Assembly: GCA_001804865.1 (NCBI GenBank)
Contig: MHBK01000036.1
Span: forward strand, 1 to 64,000
Direction of reading: 5' to 3'
Source of the DNA: Lentisphaerae bacterium GWF2_57_35
GTDB lineage: Bacteria; Verrucomicrobiota; Kiritimatiellia; CAIQIC01; GWF2-57-35
Length of the DNA stretch: 64,000 nt
The first letter of the stretch is position 1. The number at the start of each line of letters is the position of its first letter. Made by a program: the position numbers and the translations under genes. Shown piece by piece: positions 37,201-45,265 of the stretch. The notes beneath the pieces were generated by a model. It saw nothing but the letters and a program-made list of their open reading frames with translations. It was not told where the DNA came from and did no database searches.

Positions 37201-40200
37201 AGGAACCGGCCTCTCCCGTCCGGAGGTTGGACCAGGCGACCGCACCGACGATCCGCGCATCGTTCGTGCCGCCCAGCGAGACCGTCCAGGACGCCACGCC
37301 GGCCGACTGATTGGTGATGTCGATGACGCCGGCTGCGGAGTAATTGACCACGATGACCGTGGTGGTCTGAAGCGAGAAGGTCCGACCGTCCGCGGAGGCG
37401 CCGAAGTAGCAGAGCGCATTGGAAACTCCGGCCGCTGAGCCATACAGCGCGGGATTCGGATCGGTCCACGTCGTGGAAGCCAGGACTTGATCGATGCCGT
37501 TCGTACGGCGATTGCGCGTCGCCCACGAATTGGCTGGCTTGGTTCCGCTGAGTTGGATGACCGAGTTGGTCGCCCGCACGAGCCCCGACCCACCGGAAGA
37601 AACGGCCATCGGCGCGACGACGGCCGGCGCCTGCACGGACCCGGAAACGGCAAAAAATTCATAACAGCCCATATCCACGGTGCTGCTCATGATGCGAGCA
37701 TAGCCGTCCAAATCCACGGTTCCGCCCGCGTAGTCGTTCAAGCCGGCGTTGATGCAAGGCGATCCGCTTTGCAGATGCAAATTGCCGGACGAGGGAGCGA
37801 CCAGCAAAGGATCCGACGAAATGTTTCCAAGGCCCGCGGCCGCCGGAGTCGTGCAGCAGTATTCATAGCTCATGGCCGTCCCTATGTTTCCGCAGTTTGC
37901 ACTCGATGGAGCGGCATTGCCAAATACGATGGTATTTCTAAGGACTCCCCCATAGTTGCAATAGATGCCGCCGCCGCTGGAGGAAGCGCGGTTGGTAACG
38001 ATCGAACAGGAAAGGACTCGTCCTCCATTTACCAGGTAAACCCCGCCCCCGTTGAAGCTATAGTTCCCGCGGATCGAACAGTTCTGAACCAACCCGCTGA
38101 TCAGGCAGTACACCCCGCCCCCATAGCCGTAAGTCCCGGTGGCGGCGTTGTTGAAAATCGACGAATTCTGAAGGACGCCGCCCCGACCCAACGTCACGCC
38201 GCCTCCGGACGATTCGGCGGTGTTGCCCCGAATGACGCAGCCATCGATCGTTCCGGCGCAGGATAGGTAGGCGCCGCCGCAATAGGGCGCCTTGTTTCCG
38301 CTGATCACGCAATTTGTGATGGTTCCCCCATAATAAAGAAAGGCGCCTCCTCCGTAGTTGTCGTTCATGGAAGTACCCCGTGCGTAGCCGTTGGTCAGCG
38401 TAAACCCGGCCAATACGGCGCCCTCCGTCAGATAGACGCATCGAACGAACGAAGCCGCCGTGTTCTCGCCAACAATTCTGGTAACCTCAGGGCCATTCAC
38501 GCTACGGAGGGTCACGGGCTTGCTGACGTAGACGCGGTTCGTGAGACGTGAACCCAACCCAGCCGCCCCGCCGGAACTGTAGACTCCATTCGTCGCCCAA
38601 ATCGTATCGCCGGGCATGGCTGCGTCGACAGCCGCCTGAATCGTGGTTGCCGCCGTGCCCCACGTTGTATAGGGATATACATGAGAGCCGCCCGGCGACA
38701 CATAGCGGGCGCCCGGATTGCCGCGCAGGTAGACGACCTTCGTCGTAGCCATGTTCCCGGCAAGGTCTCGCGCCATGATGAGGAACGTATTGGCTGAGAA
38801 TTCCAACGGCAATTCCCGCGACCATTGGGTTGGCGATTCGAGCACGGCCTCAATCCCATTGATCAGCACGCTTAACGAGCCGCTGTTGCCCACGGCGGAA
38901 ACCGTCATCCGGACGGTTGCATTGGTCGTTATGTAACCGTTCGGAGGATAGACTTCCCTGATCGCGGGCGGTTCGGTCCCTAATCGGACGTAATGCACGG
39001 TCTGGGTCACGGCATTGCCGTCGCTGTCGGCGGCCACAACCTCCAGGACATTCGTTCCCACGTCCAGTTGCGCCGTGAAAAACCAGTCGTTGCCCGTGTC
39101 GTGATAGGCGGCAACGCCGTTGACGGTCAGGGTATGCAATCCGCTCTCGTCGTGAGCCTCCAGGGTCATGCTGGCTCCAAGAGCTCGGGTGGTCCAACCA
39201 TCGGGCGGATACACCGTCTCCAGCACCGGCGGCACGGTGTCTCCCGATAATTCGCGCCGATACCAGACCACCTGCGTGCTGCTATTCATCGACTGATCGC
39301 ACGCCACAACAACAACCTGGTTGCTGCCCGGTTCCAGGTCGAGAAGGTAATTCCAGCCCCCGTTATGGTTGGTCTCCGCGTGATCGCCGTTGACGCTCAC
39401 GGAGAGCAGGCCGCCGTCATCGGTCACGGACATCGTCATGCGCACTTGCGCTCCCGTGACGACCGTCGCCGCGTCGGGAACAACGAACAGAATGACCGGC
39501 GCAGCATCGTCGGTTTCTCCATACGGCGACGGCAGGGCCGTGAAGGGATCTCCAAACAACTCGGTGGTATAGAAGCAATGGCGCATGAAGGAGGAGTTAA
39601 TTCGCCAGGCATTGTCTTCATGACTGTCCGCGTTGAGCAGTCCCAGACGGAAAAAACGCTCGCCCAAATAGGCATCCCAGAATTCCCGGTTGTACCGATG
39701 GCTGTCGCCATCCGTGGAGAAAGGATCGTAATATCCGTTCCGAGTGTTGAAAACGCCTCCGAAGAAGCCGTAACGCGTCGACGTGGTGAGTTGTTCCGCG
39801 ATGCAGTCTTGCTCGATGTTCCCGGGAATGCAGCCGTGCGAATAGGCAAAAATCGGATTGGTATTTACGATCGAGGCCACGTTGGCATACTGAAGACGCA
39901 TGACGGTCCAGTAATTGGCATGGCCGCAATGGTTGATGATGCCGTTGGAGTTGGAGTTGATGCGAGCCAGCAAATCGCTCACAGTCCAATCGTAGGATTC
40001 CGTCTGATAGAGCGTGCTGTTGGTGAATAGCGGGCTGGCGGCAAAGCCGGCCGTGGCGTATCCGGCGCTGGACGAACCTAAACGGATTTCTTCCATGGCC
40101 GGAGCGGCATAGCTTCCCGGCTGGTTGTTGTTATCCATCTTCTCGCCCACCATCAGCGCCGTGCGGCGAAATCGCGCCTGAAGATTTTCCTGCTCATAGC

Positions 40201-41536
40201 GAAGCGTCTTGGCCACGAAGTTGGCCATTTCCGCCGGTGTTTCGGCCGAGGCCCGACCGATGTAGACTTCTGCAAAAAGATCCACCTCGCCGCCGGCGTC
40301 GCCATCGTTATGCTCGCCCCAACGATCGTCGCCGTCGAAATTGAAGTTGCCGTCCAGGCACTGGTAATACACGTCGCTGGGAATCGCCTCCGCGGCGGTG
40401 AGCCTCCGGATGGGAACGATGTTCATGTCGCCGCCCAGCAGAACGAAGTCCGTGCCCCAGCGGCTATACGCGTCTATAATGAAGTTTCTGATTTGTTCGG
40501 CCCGGTCGACGCCGCCGTAGGTCTCGTAGATGCTTTCCACGGTCACGACCGTGGACGGCACTCCCTGGGAACGCCGCCACGACAACAAATCGCTGACCGG
40601 CGGCGACATGGCCGCATTGCAGAAGTCGGTACTGGTAATAAGCACGTACGAATAACGCTGGGCGGGATCGCACAACGAACCGGAGGCCTGCATCGTTCCT
40701 TGTTGTGCGGCGGACGCCTGCACAACGGCGGACACGGAGGGCCCTTCCGAGAGTTCATACGTCGACAGCGTTTCAGGATTGTCCACGCGGGATGACAAGG
40801 GACGAACGCGATCCGGGCGAAAACGGATGAGGTCTTTGCCGGATTCGGGCTTAAGCAGGACCCGCAGGGAAAGCGTCTCGAAATAGGCAAGACGTCCGCT
40901 CTTGGGCGTGTAAACCACCGGATGAAGATTGACCAACAAAAGGGAGACTCCGCGGCGCTTTTGAATGCCCACGAGCTCGTACAGCTTGCGAGGATAGGCC
41001 GCATCGGAATTATAGACGGACGCATCGGCGGGCGTCCAAGTGGGTTTGGCGTCTTTCTTGAGAGGAACGCCTTTCTGACCGTGTCGAATGCGATGGCGCC
41101 CTGCAAGCGATTTTTTGCTTCCAGGAGTCGCCTCGATGCGATCGACCGTATAGCCGGCGGGAAGTGCGATGGTGGCCGGAATAACCGGCAGGATCGGCTG
41201 CCCCTCCTCGCCGATCATCGGCGCATTTCCTGCAACCGCCAACTCCAGCCATTGGCCAGGCTGCAGGGGGTCTTGGCCTGCGGATGTCGGTACGACGGTG
41301 GGAAGCGAATAGGTAAACTCCAGCACCAAGTCTGAAGACGGCCTCTCGCGACGGACCTTGATGCGTTCTCCCGCCTCTTTGGCGGATAACCATCGAAGCG
41401 GTTTCCACTCTTTGTCCGGTTTCGCCTTGGCTGACTCCAAACCGGCGCCCCAACAGGAAAAGCCGACTTGAAGGAATCCAACGATCAACAGACGGACGAT
41501 CGCTTGCCAGGTAAGGAAACGATGACTTCTATTCAT
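28244..41536 (-). CDS. Giant secreted C25-like protease with duplicated beta-helix modules
   Basis: A 4430-residue exported protein. Order of parts: signal peptide (1-31); a propeptide-like region (40-280); a gingipain-like peptidase C25 domain (about 290-670) with His539 in CGHANYW, Cys569 in YSHGCIPG and FGDP near 659; three Ig-like domains (about 680-940); six beta-helix modules each opening with a HYVSxxG...PYTNW segment at residues 944, 1498, 2082, 2389, 2917 and 3541; four Ig-like linkers after modules 1, 2, 4 and 5; a calcium-binding DADGLSDGDE-type repeat stretch (about 3984-4055); and a final distinct beta-helix (4060-4430) ending in GSPCINAGN...MGAYGGP. No sorting signal is obvious at the C-terminus. 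It is probably a surface or matrix enzyme binding glycans or proteins. Confidence 0.9.
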   Translation of the reverse strand: MNRSHRFLTWQAIVRLLIVGFLQVGFSCWGAGLESAKAKPDKEWKPLRWLSAKEAGERIKVRRERPSSDLVLEFTYSLPTVVPTSAGQDPLQPGQWLELAVAGNAPMIGEEGQPILPVIPATIALPAGYTVDRIEATPGSKKSLAGRHRIRHGQKGVPLKKDAKPTWTPADASVYNSDAAYPRKLYELVGIQKRRGVSLLLVNLHPVVYTPKSGRLAYFETLSLRVLLKPESGKDLIRFRPDRVRPLSSRVDNPETLSTYELSEGPSVSAVVQASAAQQGTMQASGSLCDPAQRYSYVLITSTDFCNAAMSPPVSDLLSWRRSQGVPSTVVTVESIYETYGGVDRAEQIRNFIIDAYSRWGTDFVLLGGDMNIVPIRRLTAAEAIPSDVYYQCLDGNFNFDGDDRWGEHNDGDAGGEVDLFAEVYIGRASAETPAEMANFVAKTLRYEQENLQARFRRTALMVGEKMDNNNQPGSYAAPAMEEIRLGSSSAGYATAGFAASPLFTNSTLYQTESYDWTVSDLLARINSNSNGIINHCGHANYWTVMRLQYANVASIVNTNPIFAYSHGCIPGNIEQDCIAEQLTTSTRYGFFGGVFNTRNGYYDPFSTDGDSHRYNREFWDAYLGERFFRLGLLNADSHEDNAWRINSSFMRHCFYTTELFGDPFTALPSPYGETDDAAPVILFVVPDAATVVTGAQVRMTMSVTDDGGLLSVSVNGDHAETNHNGGWNYLLDLEPGSNQVVVVACDQSMNSSTQVVWYRRELSGDTVPPVLETVYPPDGWTTRALGASMTLEAHDESGLHTLTVNGVAAYHDTGNDWFFTAQLDVGTNVLEVVAADSDGNAVTQTVHYVRLGTEPPAIREVYPPNGYITTNATVRMTVSAVGNSGSLSVLINGIEAVLESPTQWSRELPLEFSANTFLIMARDLAGNMATTKVVYLRGNPGARYVSPGGSHVYPYTTWGTAATTIQAAVDAAMPGDTIWATNGVYSSGGAAGLGSRLTNRVYVSKPVTLRSVNGPEVTRIVGENTAASFVRCVYLTEGAVLAGFTLTNGYARGTSMNDNYGGGAFLYYGGTITNCVISGNKAPYCGGAYLSCAGTIDGCVIRGNTAESSGGGVTLGRGGVLQNSSIFNNAATGTYGYGGGVYCLISGLVQNCSIRGNYSFNGGGVYLVNGGRVLSCSIVTNRASSSGGGIYCNYGGVLRNTIVFGNAAPSSANCGNIGTAMSYEYCCTTPAAAGLGNISSDPLLVAPSSGNLHLQSGSPCINAGLNDYAGGTVDLDGYARIMSSTVDMGCYEFFAVSGSVQAPAVVAPMAVSSGGSGLVRATNSVIQLSGTKPANSWATRNRRTNGIDQVLASTTWTDPNPALYGSAAGVSNALCYFGASADGRTFSLQTTTVIVVNYSAAGVIDITNQSAGVASWTVSLGGTNDARIVGAVAWSNLRTGEAGSFPACALWSIENIRLAEGPNEITVQGTNACGGISSDTITITRTLNETAGQSPLHYVSPSGTGIAPYTNWQTAARNIQDAVNVAQSGDTVLVTNGTYNSGGARQPGYELLNRVIVTHAIAVRSVNGPSVTAIEGAGADGASAVRCAYLAAGAQLIGFTISNGYTRVAPFPYERDRHAGGVFLDCGGLLSNCVLVANNANLFGGGVCAWFGGEIRNCTITNNQAGAGGAVYACHGATVESCSLSGNRSAGAGGAGAYAVGANAIRNCSVVGNYSSSKGGGIYTEGGVVENCLVAQNTAYDGGGVFSDAGCVLRNCTVVNNLSGGLSGGGGLFAKANTRVQNSIILYNTASGTSLNTSNYCYDVMTVTFDHCCTTPYIGYRGLAANPLFVNRPANCRLQASSPCINAGESSLVETASDLDGNIRIAESAVDIGCYEFGRTLASLVPPSLVSPLSLPAGGMGWVSVTNQASMIVSGTKVGGFYAVRSAETNGLSQLLSGTTWTDVVSLAASASGVTATLTYRCASNDLQTFSSSGTTLRIVSYSLPGVVNITNTDGQAAAGLIGIGGTNNNGIAGTMSWRNQQTGEGGVFPASAVWSIADIRLAPGANVITVYGSNSWGDVSSDSVTIDSTWLEPQGSTPIHYVSLSGGNVAPYTNWTTAARVLQSAVDAAQDGDSVLVAEGVYDQGGWPAADDFLTSRVMIAKAVAVRSVQGAQVTVIRGQGPNGSGAVRCAYLTHGAQLVGFTLSEGRTCYAGSERDQQGGAVLLDEGGVVSNCIVKGNASVLDGGAVAALSGGWLRNCLLIGNTAGRYGGGVLCLDGGTLENCTVSRNMASAAGGGAVCINGGTLRNSIVQFNQASSSSNYWNFGSGMTWENCCAAPQAAGAGNFASNPQWVDSAADSYQLLPTSPCINAGNNAFAAGGPDLDGAVRIRDGVVDVGAYECRLPVTLYVSRSGGNVFPYTNWLMAATTLQAAVESATRWDTVLVTNGIYDAGGAAVPGHALLNRVALSKPIAMRSVNGAAVTVIRGGNGQYMRCAYLTNGAQLIGFRLEGGRARSTDADWAYEVSGGGAYLDGGGTLSNCTIAGNTAGKGGGVACMNGGVVVNSWITNNTADRAGGGVYCHDGGLTKNCLVKGNSTPGTGGGAQCNYGGLILNCTLSGNQAQSDGGIDARSGASVRNSIIYLNSAATSANCAPDESGSIYSHCCTMPNPGGTAMMVADPGFVNAAAGDHRLLSSSVCIDAGNSSFISDPVDLDGKQRIMGPFVDIGCFEFAASAADLAAPTLSEPTAAASGASVRWAVTNLARVSVSGSKHLGLYAARAGKTNGIQQLFMSADWTETNISLTATAAGYSNKVAYTCLSSDQKTGSAQTTTLWVVNYSVPPVVDITNANANVASYAVSLGGTNNPWVVGHMWWQNRRTGEGEPFPASGHWAIHDIRLEEGANVIAVYGSNTYGVVSTDTVTMTRTYIEPAAASPLHYVSPAGANIPPYTNWATAARRIQSAVDVAQIGDTVLVADGIYSNGGSVRPGTLLSNRVTIGKAIVVRSVNGPEHACIAGARDPVTTSSGDRAVRCAYLTNGAQLIGFSLSNGYTRAAGHENLERSGGGVLLDGGGIVSNCWMVQNKGHLLGSGASLFKGGTLRNCTVARNSPVASGCRGGGVYAVGSGSLIDCTVSGNYADVSGGGIQASGSVTIANSRITGCNARQGGGLFCDTGVVLLNCWIDGNNAGSHGGGVYCNNSTLKNCGIISNYLYSATGIGGGMFITNGGAIVNCTIAGNRAMASSPGMGGRAGGVYCASAGTLQNSIVYGNAAIYDQNFYNSGSGMSYTYCCTTPNPGGDGNTTANPLFVNAVGSNYRLQTGSPCVNAGNNAYAFGDSDLDGKPRIMGAVVDLGCFETPKESAAVPAPVITSPAAVPAGGNVSISMINGTSIDIAGSKPGQMWVARAWLTNGIAQTASGTAWIESALPLQISIEGATNTFLYRCVSNDLWTYSVQTTKLTIVNYLATPVVDITNQDAEVAWDLECAEIGGTNTPAVVGTMWWTNALTQVGGSFPAAPVWNVSGISLAYGANAIQVSGTDVYGCAAGDWVTLTRPYEPAGITPTHYVSLTGENIPPYTNWNQAARTIQAAVDVARDGDTVLVTNGVYASGGVSAWWHPLTNRVAITKAIRVESVNGAGATTIAGQGPSGDAAVRCLYMDTNATLVGFTLSGGRTKIWSPWEDDMMGAGAYVFNRASLVDCVLKDNQAGSFGGGAFIDIQVQMTRCSIVSNAAVDRGGGVYVRGYSWLIDCHLAHNRVGCEWGETGMGGGAYISGNGWIMGSTVIGNSASNGAGGVFMAVGGMVASSTISDNDANGHGGGIVCGKRSEVYGCRIVGNKTEYMQGGGVYMDGGKMVNCLVASNLAGSGGGICNNELSGGSVLNCTIVGNTAAEEGGGVYADESFTSRNNIVYFNFANESFNVFSRWGGVYFYNCCVNPDPGGAANIVDDPMLANFAAGDFRLAEGSPCIDTADAAWASIWDLTGFHRPLDGDADGVAGYDIGAYEYASYIADVDADGLSDGDELYIVGTNPYDPDTDDDGMPDGWEDEYGLNPLADDASGDLDGDGFSNLVEYRHAMDPEQADAGLQVHVNASNVSTEDGSWLAPFNTISEGVNAAPERATVRVAPGLYAESVNIAWRTNLTVQGAGDATVLEHASAYKISINRSQGITIRELYIRNGMKGLYVGYSTNVLIQSNRVENLRQYDYANGGALYCELSGLRIERNLVVGCYGGQMGGGAYVLNCDIDVVDNEFDSCTAWNSGGGLRLGYGLTRRIRISRNFFDNNTSDYSGAIDLAGTAGHIDAVIDHNILERSGTDFFRGGAIKVGHRGSTNAVRIVNNVIAYTPIAGFTPGAAIYVSNSTPVRIMNTICCSNQYAIFTEIGATSRVDYCDSYQSAYGYYNTIVGSGNIALNPQFVNPLQENYMLMPGSPCINAGNPDPIYNDTDGTRNDMGAYGGP
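29597..38709 (-). repeat. Six duplicated beta-helix modules inside the giant gene
   Basis: Approximate limits on the minus strand: 38709-37661, 37045-35906, 35293-34389, 34372-33402, 32788-31537 and 30916-29597. Each module opens with a YVS..G....PYTNW..AA..IQ.AVD motif, continues through GDTVLVTNG.Y..GG and VRSVNGP, has about eight coils with NC....N.A..GGG.Y, and (except the last) closes with SPCINAGN...DLDG..R....VD.GC.E. Modules 3 and 4 are joined directly; modules 1-2, 2-3, 4-5 and 5-6 are joined by an Ig-like linker with VDITN and GGTN motifs. Confidence 0.88.
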
Positions 41537-41889
41537 GTTATCCCGCTTTCTTCAATGAACACAACCAACCTTCTAACAGCGCAAAAGCCAAAGCTGTGAG
41601 CGCTCTCATTTTATGACATTAAATATGCCAGCTTGCTAAACTGGATGAATCGCCCCCCCTTGAATAATTTCGAAGATTAAAGGCGCTTACGACCTTTTAG
41701 CGCAGTTTATCCCCTCAGACTCACGATGGAGCGCTTGTACTTTAACGGCACGGGTACACACCCATAAACCCTTTTGTGAGCGATTGCATTTGGGCTTTAA
41801 CAGAACAACATGAGGAACGCAAGCTCATAAAAAAACATGAACGTCAAATGGAACTTGCCCTCGAGTTCTAGTCCAACTCATCAAAAGCC
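41537..41889. other. Non-coding gap upstream of the giant gene
   Basis: This 353-base region lies between the stop of a phenylacetate-CoA ligase gene and the start of the giant gene, both on the minus strand. Apart from the operator-like sites at 41595-41608 and 41775-41788 it shows no ORF with coding character, no clear terminator and no strong promoter. Confidence 0.6.
41595..41608. promoter_or_regulatory. Possible LacI-family operator before the giant gene
   Basis: TGTGAGCGCTCTCA departs at one position from the palindrome TGTGAGCGCTCACA, a form typical of LacI/GalR-family sites. It lies about 60 bases upstream of the start codon. A second TGTGAGCG occurs at 41775-41782. No regulator gene of that family is in the window. 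Confidence 0.35.
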
Positions 41890-43215
41890 TCACGTCAACT
41901 TGCGCAAATCTACCACGCGCTTGGCCTTGCCTTCGGAACGCTCGATAGTTTTGGGTTCGACCAGCTTGATGCGGGCGCGGACGCCAACAACATTCTCCAG
42001 CTTGTGCTCAATGGCTCGCGCAAATTCCTGCTGCTTCTTCATTTCGTCGAAGAAGAAGCCTTCGGAAACTTCCACGTGAACTTCCAGGTTATCCAATGCG
42101 CCGTCCCGAGAGACGACCAGTTGGTAATGCGGCATGATGCCCTTGATGCCCAACAACACTTCTTCGATCTGCGAAGGAAAGACATTTACGCCGCGAATGA
42201 TCAGCATGTCGTCGGAACGCCCGCTGATCTTGGACATCCGGACGAAGGTGCGTCCGCAAGGACACGGATTCGGCAGGAACGCGCACAGGTCCCGGGTGCG
42301 ATACCGCACGACGGGAATGGCTTCCTTGGTCAGCGTGGTAATGACCAGTTCCCCACCCTTCTGCGGATCGGCCGGAGCGCCGGTCGAGGGATCGATCAGT
42401 TCCACTAGGAAATGATCTTCAAAAATATGCATGCCCTCCTGCTGAATGCATTCGCCGGAAACGCCGGGGCCCATGACTTCGCTGAGGCCATAGTTGTCGG
42501 TGGCAACAATCTTGAGATGCTCCTGAATCTCTTTCCGCATGAGATGGGACCAGAACTCGCCGCCGAAAAAGCCGAGGCGCAGCTTCAGGTCGGAGGCTTT
42601 GACGCCCATATTCTGCATGATTTCGGCCAGATAAATGGCATAGGACGGCGTGCAGACAAGCGCGGTCGAACCGAAGTCCTGCATGATCTGAATCTGCCGT
42701 TCGCTCCGGCCCGAGGACACGGGAATGACGGACGCCCCGACTTTTTCCGCGCCGTAATGAAGGCCAAACCCTCCGGTGAACAAACCATAGCCAAAGGCGA
42801 TGTGCACGATGTCCTGCGACGTCAATCCGCCGGCCACCAAAAAGCGCGCGACCAGATCGGACCAGTTGTCCATGTCGCGGCGCGTATAACCCACCACGGT
42901 GGACTTGCCCGTCGTTCCCGACGAGGCATGAATCCGGACCACTTTTTCCATGGGCACGGCAAAGGCCTGATACGGATAGCTCAGGCGCAAATCTTCCTTG
43001 GTGGTGAACGGCAGTTTCTGGACGTCCTGCAGGCTGCGGATATCCGACGGGGTCACCCCCAGGGCTTTCATCTTCTGCCGATAATACGGGACTTTATTCC
43101 AAAGCGTTTTGACGGTTTTCTGCAATCGCTCGAGCTGAAGTTCCCGCAGTTCGGCCACCGGCATGCATTCGTGCGCTGAATCCCAATAATTCACGGTCGA
43201 CGCTTGATTCATCAT
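41890..43215 (-). CDS. paaK: Phenylacetate-CoA ligase family enzyme (copy 1)
   Basis: A 441-residue adenylate-forming ligase that activates an aryl acid to its CoA thioester. It has the AMP-binding loop [32 protein letters not shown], the RTRDLC segment, a cysteine pair NPCPCGRTF, and the C-terminal hinge [23 protein letters not shown]. This is the short PaaK form often found with indolepyruvate or aromatic-acid metabolism in anaerobes. It follows the ACT gene and a dispersed repeat, 120 bases downstream. Confidence 0.9.
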   Translation of the reverse strand: MMNQASTVNYWDSAHECMPVAELRELQLERLQKTVKTLWNKVPYYRQKMKALGVTPSDIRSLQDVQKLPFTTKEDLRLSYPYQAFAVPMEKVVRIHASSGTTGKSTVVGYTRRDMDNWSDLVARFLVAGGLTSQDIVHIAFGYGLFTGGFGLHYGAEKVGASVIPVSSGRSERQIQIMQDFGSTALVCTPSYAIYLAEIMQNMGVKASDLKLRLGFFGGEFWSHLMRKEIQEHLKIVATDNYGLSEVMGPGVSGECIQQEGMHIFEDHFLVELIDPSTGAPADPQKGGELVITTLTKEAIPVVRYRTRDLCAFLPNPCPCGRTFVRMSKISGRSDDMLIIRGVNVFPSQIEEVLLGIKGIMPHYQLVVSRDGALDNLEVHVEVSEGFFFDEMKKQQEFARAIEHKLENVVGVRARIKLVEPKTIERSEGKAKRVVDLRKLT

Positions 43216-43252
43216 GCTGTTCGTTTCCTATTAACCGGCTTCGATCGGTGAG

Positions 43253-43318
43253 GGCGGCCCGGCTTCTCCCTGCCCGCAACGCTTCGCGTAGCGATGCGCA
43301 GGCGGGCGAAGACGGGCT
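43253..43318. repeat. Dispersed 66-bp structured repeat, copy 1
   Basis: Identical to 47496-47561 except at one base. The element starts GGCGGCCCGGCTTCTCCC, contains GCCCGC...GCGGGC stems around an inner CGCT/AGCG stem, and ends GAAGACGGGCT. Here it sits between the ACT gene and paaK copy 1, inside an apparent operon. Confidence 0.88.
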
Positions 43319-43334
43319 TCCGCTTCCCCCGTCA

Positions 43335-43766
43335 TTACAGCGAAGCAACAGTTTCCGCCGACAACACCGATATGCCGACCGTCTTCAAGGTCTTCAGGGC
43401 GGCATCCGCATCCTCAAATCGAAAGATGACCACGGCCTTGTCCGTCGCCTTTTCGACAAACGCGTACATGTACTCCACGTTGACGCCGTCGGCGCTGAGC
43501 GGGACCAGGATGCCGGCCAGGCCGCCGGGACGATCCGGAACCTCCACCGCCACCACATCGGTCACCGAGACCGTGTGCCCCGCTTTACGCAGGGCGCCGA
43601 GGGCTTTGTCCACGTCGTTGACGATCAGGCGCAGGATGCCGAAATCCGACGTATCGGCCAGCGACAACGCCCGGATGTTCACCCCCGAGTCCCCAACCAA
43701 TTGCATGACTTCCGACAAACGCCCGGCCCGGTTTTCCATAAAAATCGAAATTTGTCTGACCTTCAT
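43335..43766 (-). CDS. Tandem ACT-domain protein
   Basis: A 143-residue protein made of two ACT domains (about 1-70 and 71-143), starting [21 protein letters not shown] and with [17 protein letters not shown] in the second half. ACT domains bind amino acids; stand-alone forms next to PaaK genes are thought to sense aromatic amino acids or acids. A good ribosome site (GGAAGGAAG) precedes the ATG. It lies between the two phenylacetate-CoA ligase genes. Confidence 0.88.
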   Translation of the reverse strand: MKVRQISIFMENRAGRLSEVMQLVGDSGVNIRALSLADTSDFGILRLIVNDVDKALGALRKAGHTVSVTDVVAVEVPDRPGGLAGILVPLSADGVNVEYMYAFVEKATDKAVVIFRFEDADAALKTLKTVGISVLSAETVASL

Positions 43767-43782
43767 GTTTTGCTCTTCCTTC

Positions 43783-45084
43783 CTATTTCAAATCCCGGCG
43801 ATCGATCACCCGCTTGGCCTTGCCGACGCTCCGCTCGATGGACTTGGGCTCCACCAGCGAGATCTTCGGCGATACGCTCAAGACGCTGCGCAACTCTTCG
43901 AAAATCCGGCGGCGCAAGGCTTCCAGTTTTTTCACTTCGTCCGAGAACAGGTTTTCGGAAACCTCGACCTTAATCTCGAGTTCGTCGAGCACGCCCGACT
44001 TGTCGACTACAATCAGATAATGCGGTTCGACGCCGTCGATCTTCATCAGGACGGTTTCGATCTGCGACGGGAACACATTCACGCCGCGAATGATCAGCAT
44101 GTCGTCGGTCCGGCCCGTCACGCGGGCCATGCGGCGGCTGGTGCGGCCGCAGGGACAAAGGGTTTCGTCCAGCGTCGTGAGGTCGCGTGTGCGATAGCGG
44201 ATTAGCGGGATGGCCTGTTTGGTCAGGCAGGTAAAGACCAGTTCCCCTCGTTCTCCGGGCGCCACGGGTTCGCCGGTGGAGGGGTTGATGACTTCGGGAT
44301 AATAGTGATCCTCGAACACGTGCAGTCCATGCTGTTCGAGGCATTCGCTGGCCACGCCCGGGCCGGTCACTTCGCTCAAGCCGTAAATGTCGATGGCCTT
44401 GACCGGCAAGCGCTGTTCGATCTGGCTGCGCATGGCCTCGGTCCAGGGCTCCGCGCCGAAAAAGCCGGCCTTGAGTTTGGTCTTTTTGATGTCGAAGCCT
44501 TCGGCGGCGGCTTCCTCGGCCAGTTGCAACGAGTACGACGGCGTACAGGCCAGCAGCGTCGTTCCGAAATCCTGCATGAGCATGAGCTGCTTCATGGAAT
44601 TTCCGCCGGACATGGGGATGACCATGGCGCCGAGCCGTTCGCCGCCGTAGTGCAGGCCCAACCCGCCGGTGAAAAGGCCGTAGCCGTAAGCGACCTGGAG
44701 CACATCCTCCGCCGTCCCACCGCCGCAGGCCAGCGTCCGGGCGCTGGTTTCCGCCCAGATGCCGATGTCCTCGCGCGTGTAACCGACCACGGTCGGCTTG
44801 CCGGTGGTCCCGGAGGAGGCATGCACGCGCACGATCTCCCGCTGGGGCACGGCGAACAACCCGAACGGATACGTCTGCCGAAAGTCGTCTTTGACCGTGA
44901 AGGGCAGCTTGACGATGTCGTCCAGCGACTGGATATGCTCCGGCTTGACGCCGCATTCGTCGAATTTCTTGCGGTAGAACGGAACATTTTCGTAGGCGCG
45001 CCGGGCTGCATCCCGCAGCCGTTCTCCTTGCAGGCGCTTAAGCTCCTTGCGATCCATGCATTCGTATTTTTCGCTGAATATCAT
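43783..45084 (-). CDS. paaK: Phenylacetate-CoA ligase family enzyme (copy 2)
   Basis: A 433-residue paralog of the ligase downstream. It shows [43 protein letters not shown] and [23 protein letters not shown], and ends [16 protein letters not shown] like its partner ([16 protein letters not shown]). The two probably use different aryl acids, for example phenylacetate and indoleacetate. GAAGGAG lies nine bases before the ATG. It is 16 bases upstream of the ACT gene. Confidence 0.9.
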   Translation of the reverse strand: MIFSEKYECMDRKELKRLQGERLRDAARRAYENVPFYRKKFDECGVKPEHIQSLDDIVKLPFTVKDDFRQTYPFGLFAVPQREIVRVHASSGTTGKPTVVGYTREDIGIWAETSARTLACGGGTAEDVLQVAYGYGLFTGGLGLHYGGERLGAMVIPMSGGNSMKQLMLMQDFGTTLLACTPSYSLQLAEEAAAEGFDIKKTKLKAGFFGAEPWTEAMRSQIEQRLPVKAIDIYGLSEVTGPGVASECLEQHGLHVFEDHYYPEVINPSTGEPVAPGERGELVFTCLTKQAIPLIRYRTRDLTTLDETLCPCGRTSRRMARVTGRTDDMLIIRGVNVFPSQIETVLMKIDGVEPHYLIVVDKSGVLDELEIKVEVSENLFSDEVKKLEALRRRIFEELRSVLSVSPKISLVEPKSIERSVGKAKRVIDRRDLK

Positions 45085-45229
45085 TGGTTCGGTTCTCCTT
45101 CACTTCGTCGGACCGGGGACGTTGAAACAACGGTTCAAGCGCTCGTCGGAAAGCTTCGGCGTAATCCAGGAAAACCGCCACGGCCGCCAGACAAACAAAC
45201 ATCGACCCCGTCATCCAAAGATGACTCAT
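45038..45229 (-). CDS. Possible small membrane protein before paaK copy 2
   Basis: A 63-codon frame with AAGGAGATT ten bases before its ATG and a hydrophobic segment ([22 protein letters not shown]). It overlaps the paaK start by 47 bases, and its charged C-terminus covers the paaK ribosome site. It could be a real leading gene of this operon or a chance frame; no family is recognised. Confidence 0.35.
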   Translation of the reverse strand: MSHLWMTGSMFVCLAAVAVFLDYAEAFRRALEPLFQRPRSDEVKENRTNDIQRKIRMHGSQGA

Positions 45230-45249
45230 GGTTCTTGAATCTCCTTATC

Positions 45250-45265
45250 GTCAACGCGCGTTGAC
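45250..45265. promoter_or_regulatory. Perfect 16-bp palindromic operator
   Basis: GTCAACGCGCGTTGAC is exactly self-complementary. Its right end supplies the -35 box of the plus-strand promoter at 45261-45288, and it lies 20 bases before the small minus-strand gene, so a bound dimer could control both directions. Confidence 0.6.

Noticed and set aside
29597..38709. CRISPR-like array in the repeated region 28-41 kb
   Set aside because: The repeats are in a continuous reading frame, hundreds of bases long and diverged, with protein-level conservation; there are no short identical repeats with unique spacers.
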